This document shows, piece after piece, positions 56,844 through 64,000 of a DNA stretch of 64,000 nucleotides (its first letter is position 1; every line of letters starts with the position of its first letter). The notes under the pieces are model-generated. The model did no database searches, was not told the DNA's origin, and saw nothing but the letters and a program-made list of their open reading frames with translations. The stretch is taken from NCBI RefSeq assembly GCF_003852235.1, contig NZ_CP027732.1, positions 5,642,001 to 5,706,000 of the forward strand, given 5' to 3'. Made by a program: the position numbers and the translations under genes. The stretch is from Pseudomonas sp. R4-35-07. Lineage in GTDB: Bacteria > Pseudomonadota > Gammaproteobacteria > Pseudomonadales > Pseudomonadaceae.

Positions 56844-59797
56844 CACGGCAACGTCGACAACGGCACGCGGTACAACGCATCGCCCGGTTCGGCATCGCCG
56901 AAACGCACCCAATTGGCCAGGTCATTGTGGAAGGTCTCGTAGAGGCGGATTTTCGAATCCAGCTCGTCGATGAAGTCTTCCTGCTCGGCCACGCTCAATG
57001 ACAACCACAGATCCTGGGTCATGTTCAGCGACTTGCTGCGATACGGCAGGCCTTCCAGGTATTCGCCCAGCAGGCCGCCGTCGGCCAGGTTGCCGCCCTT
57101 GCGCAGGGCTTGCGGGTCGCGGCTCATATAGGCCGAGGCGCTGGCGATTTCCTGGAAGAAGTCCTTGGGTGAGCTTTGGGTTTTGCGCGCCGCATCGACG
57201 ATCAGTTTCAGCGACTGCTGCAGGTCGTTCAATTGCAGCTTGGTCAGCATCACGCACACCTGGAACGCCGGCAGCGCCGGGTTGGTCAGGTCGCGGTCGG
57301 CAGTCCAGGCGCTGACCAGCTGGGGCGCCTGGCTCGCGGTTTTGCGACCAAGGAAATCCATGTGCATCGCATAACCGACCGCAGCGGATTTATCCGCCAG
57401 GCTCGGCGCAGCGCTGAGCAGCGGCACCGGCTGCGGCGTGTTGCTGCGCACCTGATGCACGAGGTTGGCGAACACCGTGCCAATCTCGTCGACGCGCTCA
57501 CCGAGCTTGTGCACGTCACCACCGGGCACCGGCGTGTACAGGTCGCCGATCCGTGGGTTGGCGTCGGCGGTCAGGATGCGGTACTGGCTTTCGGCGCCGG
57601 CATGGGTTTTCTTGCCGGCGTCAGTGCGCAGATGCAGCGCGTAGATCTTGATCTGCTTGCCCAACGCCGCCTGGCGCACTTCGGCTTCATTCATCTGGGT
57701 GGCGGCGAACGGGTCGTTCTTGCGCAACGCACCGGCATCGGAGACCAGCAGGATGATGCGCCCGCCGTAGCCGGACCAATCCATGCCGTCCACCGCCTGC
57801 ATCACCCCGGCAAACGCGTCTTCGTTGAACGAATGGCTGGACACCGTCGAGGCCTTGACCTGCCGCGCCATGTCGAGAAAGCGTTGCGGATCGCGGCCCT
57901 GGTCGAGGGTGATCAGGGTCTTGGCCACGTATTCCAGGCCGGGGGTTTTCTTGATGCTGTTGCGAAAGCCCACCAGGCCGAAGCTGACGCTGTCCAGCTC
58001 GCCGCGCTCGGCAATACGGGTTTGCAGCTCGTGTACTACGTCGCGCACTTGATCAATATACGGCTGCATCGACACGGTGGTATCGACCACCAGCACCACC
58101 GCCGTGCGGAAGGCGTCGGCATTGGCGCTGGTCACGGGCGTCGCGGGCTTGGCGACCGCGCTGCTGCCAGGGTCGATGGAGGCGACATTAAGCAGCTGCA
58201 CGGGCTGGCCGTTGTCGTCGAAGCTCTCTTTGGAATCAAAAATCGGCAGCAGGTAGAACTGGTTTTGCGGCACCGCGCTGGCGGTGGGTTCCAGGGCCAG
58301 CACTTGTTGATTGTCGTCGCGGTTGTTCTGCGCCTTGGCCAACACAGCTTTCGCCGCAGCCGGATCGGCCAGCAGTTTTTCCACCTCAGCGGACTGGCGC
58401 AGGAACATCACCGGGGCACGGCCTGAGCGCTCGGTGAATTTGAGCACCAGGCTTTGCTTCCAATCACTGACCTGCGCGGCCGGCAACCACCCGTCACTGC
58501 GCCCATCGGTGGCCGCGCCGACACGCACCCAAGGGCTGCCGTCGACTTCTTTGCGCTGGTACACATACAGCACGGAAAACGCCGGCAAGACTTTGCCCGG
58601 TGCACTGCCCGCATCGGCAGACAGTTTGGCGCCGGGCTTGCTGAGCACGCGTTGGAACAGGGTTTTCTTGCCGGCCATCAGCAACGGACGCTGGCCGCCA
58701 TCCGCAACCGCCGCAGGTGGCTTGGCTGCAGGCACCACGGCAGCAGGCGGCTTGACCGGCTCGTCGGCGGCGCTCAACCACCAGTAACTGGCGCCACCGA
58801 TGGCCAGTGCCACCGCTACGGCAACCGCCGCCAGCGCCACTACCGGCCCACGGCGCTGTTCGCTGTGGTGCACCGGCGCGACTACCGGTTGACGCGCGGG
58901 TTGTGGCTTGTCAGTGGGTATTTCGATGGACTCCGGCGTGATACCCGCCAGGTCAAAACTGATGGGGATCGGCAGCGGCCGTACCAGGGTGGCCTCCGGC
59001 GAATCCGCCGGCAGTTGATCCAGCGCCAACAGCAACGCCGTCGCATCCGGATAACGCTCCGCCGGGTCTTTGGCCAGCAACTTGCGCAGCACGCCCTGGT
59101 AACGACCATGGTGCACCGGCAGCTCCGGCAAAGGCTCCGTCAGATGAGCCAATGCGGTGGAAAGCGCATCGGTTCCACGGTAAGGCAGCTCGCCGACCAG
59201 AATCTCGTAGAGCACCACGCCCAGCGCATACAGGTCGGCGCGGCCGTCGATCTCCTGGCCGCGTGCCTGTTCCGGGCTCATGTAGCTGGGCGTGCCCACG
59301 GCAAAGCCGGCCTGGGTGAATTGGGTGCGGTCGTCCAGGGACTTGGCGATGCCGAAGTCCGACAACACCGCCGTACCATCGGCGCGGAACAGAATGTTCG
59401 CCGGCTTCACGTCGCGGTGCACCAGGCCCTGGGCATGGGCGTACCCGAGCGCCGAGGCGATCTGGCGGATCAGCGTCACGCCCTGCTCCGGCGTCAGCCC
59501 GGCGGCAATGCGCTCCTTGAGCGTGCCGTTGGGCAGGTACTCCATGGCCATGTAGTACAGCTCATCGACATTGCCGATGTCATGGATGGTCACCGTGTGC
59601 GGGTGCGACAAGCGCGCCAGGGTCTTGCCTTCGCGCAGGAAGCGCTCGCAGAAGCTCGGGTCGGCCGCCAGCGCCGCCGCCATCACCTTCAGGGCCACCT
59701 TGCGCTCCAGCGAACGCTGGGTCGCCAGGTACACGTTGGCCATGGCGCCTTCGCCGATCTCGCCCTCGATGTCATAACCGGGGATGACGATGTTCAT
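56843..59797 (-). CDS. ppkA: PpkA, Hanks-type Ser/Thr kinase activating the T6SS
   Basis: A 984-residue kinase. The N-terminal kinase domain (about 1-275) is intact: GEGAMANVYLA, VALKVM, HRDVKPANILF, LSDFGIAKS, GTPSYMSPEQARG. A single membrane helix is at about 316-340. The periplasmic part has an SH3-like segment (about 375-445) and a von Willebrand A domain from about 565 with the metal site DTTVS. P. aeruginosa PpkA phosphorylates Fha1 to fire the H1-T6SS after a membrane insult. The stop overlaps tagT and the start overlaps pppA. Confidence 0.95.
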   Translation of the reverse strand: MNIVIPGYDIEGEIGEGAMANVYLATQRSLERKVALKVMAAALAADPSFCERFLREGKTLARLSHPHTVTIHDIGNVDELYYMAMEYLPNGTLKERIAAGLTPEQGVTLIRQIASALGYAHAQGLVHRDVKPANILFRADGTAVLSDFGIAKSLDDRTQFTQAGFAVGTPSYMSPEQARGQEIDGRADLYALGVVLYEILVGELPYRGTDALSTALAHLTEPLPELPVHHGRYQGVLRKLLAKDPAERYPDATALLLALDQLPADSPEATLVRPLPIPISFDLAGITPESIEIPTDKPQPARQPVVAPVHHSEQRRGPVVALAAVAVAVALAIGGASYWWLSAADEPVKPPAAVVPAAKPPAAVADGGQRPLLMAGKKTLFQRVLSKPGAKLSADAGSAPGKVLPAFSVLYVYQRKEVDGSPWVRVGAATDGRSDGWLPAAQVSDWKQSLVLKFTERSGRAPVMFLRQSAEVEKLLADPAAAKAVLAKAQNNRDDNQQVLALEPTASAVPQNQFYLLPIFDSKESFDDNGQPVQLLNVASIDPGSSAVAKPATPVTSANADAFRTAVVLVVDTTVSMQPYIDQVRDVVHELQTRIAERGELDSVSFGLVGFRNSIKKTPGLEYVAKTLITLDQGRDPQRFLDMARQVKASTVSSHSFNEDAFAGVMQAVDGMDWSGYGGRIILLVSDAGALRKNDPFAATQMNEAEVRQAALGKQIKIYALHLRTDAGKKTHAGAESQYRILTADANPRIGDLYTPVPGGDVHKLGERVDEIGTVFANLVHQVRSNTPQPVPLLSAAPSLADKSAAVGYAMHMDFLGRKTASQAPQLVSAWTADRDLTNPALPAFQVCVMLTKLQLNDLQQSLKLIVDAARKTQSSPKDFFQEIASASAYMSRDPQALRKGGNLADGGLLGEYLEGLPYRSKSLNMTQDLWLSLSVAEQEDFIDELDSKIRLYETFHNDLANWVRFGDAEPGDALYRVPLSTLP

Positions 59798-60513
59798 GGC
59801 GACACCTTCACGACGATGGTGGTGATGTTGTCCGGTGCGCCGCGATTGAGCCCCAGGTGGACCAGGCTGCGCACGATTTCATCCGGCGCGTCGTGGCCGA
59901 GGACCTCACGGATTTCGTGGTCCTCGACGGTCTTGGTCAGGCCGTCGCTGCACAGCAGGAAACTGTCGCCGGGGGCGATCAGCAGATCGACCGCCGCCAC
60001 GTCCAGTTGCGCTTCCACGCCCACCGCACGGGTCACGATATTGGCGCGCGGGTGCACACGGGCATCGGCTTCGCTGAGCAGGCCGCTGTCTTGCAGGTCC
60101 TGCACGTAGCTGTGGTCGCGGGAGATGCTTTCCAACTCGCCGTCGCGCAGGCGGTACAGGCGGCTGTCGCCGGCCCACAGGCACACCCCGCGCAAGCCGC
60201 GCGCCGCCAGCACCACGACGGTGCTACCCATCATGGTCACGCCCCGATTGGCGGTTTCTTCACGGACCGCCGCATTGATGCGGATCAGGTCGTTGCGCAA
60301 GGCGGCCGCGTATTCCTCAAGGGAGCGCCCCACCGGCACATTGCGCAGGCTGTCGACAATCAGGCTGCTGACATAATCCCCCGCGGCGTGGCCGCCCATG
60401 CCATCGGCCACCACCCACAGGCGGTTTTGCGGCAGGTCCAGGCATGCGTCTTCATTGACCTGGCGCACCATGCCCACATGGCTTTTGCTCGCCGATTGAT
60501 ACGTCGCCCCCAT
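59794..60513 (-). CDS. pppA: PppA, PP2C phosphatase opposing PpkA
   Basis: A 239-residue PP2C/PPM phosphatase. Metal-binding Asp motifs are VVADGMGGHAAGD (about 34-46), LWAGDSRLYRL (about 115) and CSDGLTKTVEDHEI (about 185); a final DN (GAPDNITTIVV) completes the site. It removes the phosphate added by PpkA and turns the system off. It overlaps ppkA by 4 bases and abuts tagF. Confidence 0.94.
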   Translation of the reverse strand: MGATYQSASKSHVGMVRQVNEDACLDLPQNRLWVVADGMGGHAAGDYVSSLIVDSLRNVPVGRSLEEYAAALRNDLIRINAAVREETANRGVTMMGSTVVVLAARGLRGVCLWAGDSRLYRLRDGELESISRDHSYVQDLQDSGLLSEADARVHPRANIVTRAVGVEAQLDVAAVDLLIAPGDSFLLCSDGLTKTVEDHEIREVLGHDAPDEIVRSLVHLGLNRGAPDNITTIVVKVSP

Positions 60514-61167
60514 CTACACCACACCTTCTTGTCCGAGCAAAAACTGCGCAAAATCGCGGGCGGCAGGCAAGCCCTGACACCGTAATAAACCGGGTGAAAT
60601 ACGCTGCGAACCTCGGCCCCACCAGAGGCTGGCCCCTTCGCAGGCCTGTTCGGCGAGCGCCGCCATACGCCCGTGAGGCACGCTGGCGGCCACCCGTTGC
60701 AAGCCGGCAAAACGGCTGTCGAGCGCACGCGGTTCGGTCGCCGGCACGCCCAGGCGGTCGAGGCCATCGTTGAACCCTTCGAACGTCGCGCCCGCGTCCA
60801 GAGTGCTGAGCAGCAGCTCTTCGGTCTGTTCGAACCAGACATCCGGCCCGCCCACCAGGGCGGCGGGGTTAGTGTCGTGATCGAGCACCGCCACCACCGC
60901 CAGCGGAAAATAACGCCCGACCCGATCGATACTCGGCATCACCACACCCGCCGCCGCGTCCGGCCCGCACACGCCTGGCGCGAGTACGAAGCGCCACAGC
61001 GGGCTGACCAGATAAGCGTTGAGCCAATCAGCGCCCAGGCTGTTCTGGCTGGCGAGCAAACCCGCCGCCAGCCAGCTGTCCCACGGGCCGATAAAACTCT
61101 GGGGCAAGGCGCGGCTGACGAAATCACCGCGGCTGGCCAACTTGCCGTAGAAACCCAGCGTGGTCAT
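60514..61167 (-). CDS. tagF: TagF, post-translational T6SS repressor
   Basis: A 217-residue TagF-type protein (DUF2094), beginning MTTLGFYGKLASRGDFVSRALP, the standard family opening, with GPWDSWLAAGL following. In P. aeruginosa TagF1 holds the H1-T6SS inactive by binding Fha1, independently of PpkA. Here it is a stand-alone gene, not fused to PppA. It overlaps tssM by 4 bases. Confidence 0.9.
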   Translation of the reverse strand: MTTLGFYGKLASRGDFVSRALPQSFIGPWDSWLAAGLLASQNSLGADWLNAYLVSPLWRFVLAPGVCGPDAAAGVVMPSIDRVGRYFPLAVVAVLDHDTNPAALVGGPDVWFEQTEELLLSTLDAGATFEGFNDGLDRLGVPATEPRALDSRFAGLQRVAASVPHGRMAALAEQACEGASLWWGRGSQRISPGLLRCQGLPAARDFAQFLLGQEGVV

Positions 61168-64000
61168 AGCCGCTCCGGCAGGCTGAAGCCGCTGAGCACA
61201 CGGCTCTTGAACGGGTTGAAGGCGCTATTGGCGCGCAGCTCGTAGGCAATGCTCGCGCCGTCGACCCGCAGGCGCAGGTTGAAGCGGTCCGGCGAGTTGC
61301 CGGCGGTCAGGTCCGATTGTTCCAGCAGGCGGAACCAGGCCCAGGGGCCGTCGAGGGTCACGCCGGAGCGCCCGCTGGCCGCTGGCGGCATGATCGAGAT
61401 ACGCACCACGCCACTGCTGCCGGGGTTCGGCCATTGCATCGCCACCGGCCGGCTCGGGCCGTGGTCGTAGCTCAGTTGCTGGCCGTCGAGATCAAGCAGG
61501 AACTGGGTGATGGTCGGGTCCATCGACACCGGCTTGAGTTCGAAGCGCACGATGGGCTGGGTGCCCCCCGATCTGAAGAACGCGTCCCGAATCGTCGCCG
61601 CGCGCTGGAAGGTTTGCAGCACGCCCGGCGCGATGCCGAGTTTCTGCGCCGCGCCCGGCTGCCAGCGCCAGGTCTGGGCCGAGGTGTCGACGTAGGGCTG
61701 CAGGTACTTGCGGAAGTAGTTATCCATCACCCCGCCGACGCCGAAGAACTGGCCGAAGTCATCCAGGGTCGCGTCCCGCGCACTGCCCGGCGACATTGGG
61801 TAGCGCCCGGCCAGGGACTGGCGATACACGTTGACCACTTCGCTGACCCAGGCCGCGTTCAGCTGGTTGCGCACGCCGCCCATCATGCTGTTGGTGGTGG
61901 AATTGACCACCGACTTGACCATGCCCTGCACCAGCGCAGGCTGGCGCTCGGCGTTCAGGCTGACCCGCGTGGCCGCCGCTGCCGCCTGGTTCTTCGCCTC
62001 GCCCAGCAAGGCATCGCCGCTGGCACCGACCATGGCGCTGACCTGCACATACAGCGCGTTCATGTCCGATAGCAGGCCGTCGATCGCCGCCGGCTCGCCC
62101 TCGTTTTTGCTGACGATGCTGTTGAGTTCGGCAAAGTGCGCCGTGACCGGGTCATCCGCAGCCGCAGGCGCGTTGGCGCTCGCTTGCTCCTGGCCGAGCA
62201 GGCTGCCCAGGCGCTCCTTGAGCTTGTCGACACCGCCCTCCACCGGCACGCCCTTGGCGGCCAATTGGCGCTCTTCGGCTTGCAGGTCGGTCTCCCTGGC
62301 CACCGCCACCAGCAGCTTTTTCAGCGGCGAGGTCGGCCCGGAGATCACGCGCAGCACATCGGCCGCCTGGGCCACGCTGGTGATCGGCACAAAGTCGATG
62401 TCTGCCAGCAACGCATCCCATTGGCGCTGGTAATCCTGGAAATACAAGCGGCGCACATCGGCGGCCAGGCTCACCACGTTCTGTTGATCGGCCTGTGCCT
62501 GGCCGAGCACCCATTGTTCTTCGGCCAGGGTACCGGTCTGGTTCAGGCTGCTCAGCAAAAAGCCCTGGCGATAGCCCTTGGCGGTGAAAAACCCGCTCAG
62601 CGGTTCGCCCAATGGCTTGCCGCTCTTGCGGCTGAACACCAGCGCAGCATCGCGGCCGGCGGCTTCGTTGAGGCGAAAGTCCGGGATGCCGTCGGGCAGT
62701 TTCTGACGCTTGACCCGGTCGTAGACGCGCTGGGCCACCGGCAGTTGTTGCAGTTGACGGCGCAGGTCATCGATCAGGCGTGGGTCAAGGCGCGCATTCG
62801 GTGGGTGGCGGTCAAACAGTGCCTGCAAATGCCCGGTCAACGCCTGGCGCTGATCGGCCGGCAGGTCGCGTGGCAGGTTGCGGTCCCAGTCGAGGGCGAT
62901 CCAGGCCTTGATGAAGTCCGGGTCGTAGTGCTCGCTGTCGGCCAGCATCAGGTAGGCCTTGAGGCCTTCGTAGAGAAAGTCCGAGTTGCCGCCGCCATGC
63001 AATTGTTCTTCGATGCGCGTGACCAGGCGCGGCGCGAACACCGCGATCAGCAACTTGCGATAGACGCTCGCGGACTCGGCTTCGAGCATGTCGCCCTGGT
63101 ACAGCCCCAGCCCTTCGGACCAGCTCGGCGAGTCACCCGCCAGGTTCTTCACCGCGTTGAGCAGCGGCAGCACGGCCAAGACTTCACGCTGCGCCGGGCT
63201 GAGGTTCTGCACGGCCTGGCCCAGGGGCGCGACCTTCTGATCGACCTGGGCGATATACGCCTGGTTGGCGCGATAACTTACCCACCACAGGCCGCTGACC
63301 ACCACCACGGTGGCCACGGTGGCGGCCAGCACACCCCGGGCGATCCACTTGCGGCGGCGCTCGACTTTCGGGTTCACCCCTACCAGGCCACGCTCGGCGA
63401 ACGCCACGGCGGTGAACAGCTTTTCGATGAAGTAACTGCGCCCGGTGCCGCTCTGGCGCGCCAGGTGCTGACGGTCCAGGTTCATGCTCTGGGCCATGGC
63501 GCCGATCAGGCGGTCAATCGGGCTGCCTTCCTGGGTGCCGCTGGTGAAGTACACGCCGCGCAACAGCACGCGCTCTTCGAAGGCGTTGGGTTTGAACACG
63601 CCTTCGAGGAAGCTTTGCAGGCAGTCTTTCAGCGCACCGAACTGTTGCGGGAAGCCATAGATCAGGTCGCGGCGCGCCGGGTCGCGCTCTTGTTGCAGGC
63701 GTTCCACCAGGCGCTCGTTGAGGCGTTGCTCCAGGCCGGCGAATTCGCTCTGCAGATGGGCCAGCGGGCTGTCGCTGTGTTTGCCGTCGTCCAGGGCAAA
63801 GGTCATGCCCCACACCTGGGCGCGGTCTTCCTTGCTCAGGTTGTCGAAGAACTCCATAAAGCCCGGCACCAGGTCGAGCTTGGTCAGCATCAGGTAGATC
63901 GGGAAACGCACCCCCAGCTGGGTGTACAGCTCCTGGATACGCAAGCGAATCGCGGCCGCGTGGGCGGCGCGTTCGGCGTCGGTGCCGAGCAGCAGATCCG
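61164..64000 (-). CDS. tssM: TssM/IcmF inner-membrane protein of the T6SS (C-terminal part, runs off right edge)
   Basis: The frame is open to the window edge; at least 945 residues are present. The N-terminal membrane helices and P-loop lie outside. Visible: the IcmF-type cytoplasmic part (LRIQELYTQLGVRFPIYLMLTKLDLVPGFMEFF; VWGMTF), a membrane helix (about 213-238 from the Leu-Arg-Ile-Gln point, ARGVLAATVATVVVVSGLWW) and the long periplasmic IcmF-C region ending FSLPERL. TssM, with TssL and TssJ, forms the membrane complex that anchors the tail. Confidence 0.95.
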   Translation of the reverse strand, partial: DLLLGTDAERAAHAAAIRLRIQELYTQLGVRFPIYLMLTKLDLVPGFMEFFDNLSKEDRAQVWGMTFALDDGKHSDSPLAHLQSEFAGLEQRLNERLVERLQQERDPARRDLIYGFPQQFGALKDCLQSFLEGVFKPNAFEERVLLRGVYFTSGTQEGSPIDRLIGAMAQSMNLDRQHLARQSGTGRSYFIEKLFTAVAFAERGLVGVNPKVERRRKWIARGVLAATVATVVVVSGLWWVSYRANQAYIAQVDQKVAPLGQAVQNLSPAQREVLAVLPLLNAVKNLAGDSPSWSEGLGLYQGDMLEAESASVYRKLLIAVFAPRLVTRIEEQLHGGGNSDFLYEGLKAYLMLADSEHYDPDFIKAWIALDWDRNLPRDLPADQRQALTGHLQALFDRHPPNARLDPRLIDDLRRQLQQLPVAQRVYDRVKRQKLPDGIPDFRLNEAAGRDAALVFSRKSGKPLGEPLSGFFTAKGYRQGFLLSSLNQTGTLAEEQWVLGQAQADQQNVVSLAADVRRLYFQDYQRQWDALLADIDFVPITSVAQAADVLRVISGPTSPLKKLLVAVARETDLQAEERQLAAKGVPVEGGVDKLKERLGSLLGQEQASANAPAAADDPVTAHFAELNSIVSKNEGEPAAIDGLLSDMNALYVQVSAMVGASGDALLGEAKNQAAAAATRVSLNAERQPALVQGMVKSVVNSTTNSMMGGVRNQLNAAWVSEVVNVYRQSLAGRYPMSPGSARDATLDDFGQFFGVGGVMDNYFRKYLQPYVDTSAQTWRWQPGAAQKLGIAPGVLQTFQRAATIRDAFFRSGGTQPIVRFELKPVSMDPTITQFLLDLDGQQLSYDHGPSRPVAMQWPNPGSSGVVRISIMPPAASGRSGVTLDGPWAWFRLLEQSDLTAGNSPDRFNLRLRVDGASIAYELRANSAFNPFKSRVLSGFSLPERL

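Noticed and set aside
57176..60109. Long plus-strand frames across ppkA and pppA
   Set aside because: Shadows with Arg/His/Gln-rich translations; the kinase and phosphatase motifs are on the minus strand, with start-stop overlaps.

Overview
The window reads as chromosome of a fluorescent Pseudomonas, most likely the P. fluorescens group. The DNA is GC-rich. Gene order follows the conserved Pseudomonas backbone (ubiK, yifB, rep, xpt, cytochrome c5, pauR, dadX, ridA, dadA, dadR, rpmG-rpmB, radC, coaBC, dut, algC, argB, pyrE, crc, rph, yicC, gmk, rpoZ, spoT, oxyR, recG). Intergenic spaces carry seven copies of a paired REP element (REPIN) whose arms contain GTGGGAGGGGGC, of the kind described in P. 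fluorescens. Species placement is inference; no rRNA gene is present.

Layout. 1-8.9 kb: the first codons of a probable glnK (minus strand), ubiK, the Mg-chelatase-like yifB/comM, a chemoreceptor, a LysR regulator divergent from a MATE efflux pump, and a c-di-GMP GGDEF/EAL protein. 9-13.8 kb: rep helicase, xpt, and an acetyl-CoA hydrolase/transferase family gene. 13.9-15.4 kb: an IS4-family element with perfect 18-bp ends and a 12-bp target duplication, inserted in the hairpin of a terminator; its transposase has one in-frame amber codon. 15.4-20.1 kb: cytochrome c5, a PauR/PuuR-type regulator, and the D-alanine catabolic genes dadX, a Rid-family gene and dadA, divergent from dadR. 20.2-27.6 kb: polyamine-type genes (a PauB-like FAD oxidase and a PauC-like aldehyde dehydrogenase), a MocR regulator, a phospholipase D-like lipoprotein and a cupin. 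27.7-43.7 kb: housekeeping genes for ribosomal proteins, coenzyme A, dUTP, sugar phosphates, arginine, pyrimidines, catabolite repression, RNA processing and (p)ppGpp. 43.8-51.7 kb: an epimerase, exbB-exbD-tonB, oxyR, recG and a YbaK-HDOD fusion. 51.7-64 kb: an SCP2-like small protein and the tagQ-tagR-tagS-tagT-ppkA-pppA-tagF-tssM block of an H1-like type VI secretion system, cut by the right edge inside tssM.

How the genes fit together. DadA oxidises D-alanine to an imino acid that the adjacent Rid protein could hydrolyse; DadX supplies D-alanine; DadR is the likely regulator. The PauR-like protein, PauB-like oxidase and PauC-like dehydrogenase fit the gamma-glutamylated polyamine pathway, and two palindromes resembling E. 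coli PuuR boxes lie in front of the dehydrogenase. The T6SS block contains the whole threonine-phosphorylation control circuit (TagQRST sensor, PpkA kinase, PppA phosphatase, TagF repressor).

The items I judge most worth checking are the IS4 element inside a terminator and its amber transposase, the REPIN set, the MocR and PauR operator candidates, a terminator inside the dad operon, and the YbaK-HDOD fusion. I saw no CRISPR array, tRNA, rRNA or prophage. I found no clearly unprecedented gene system.
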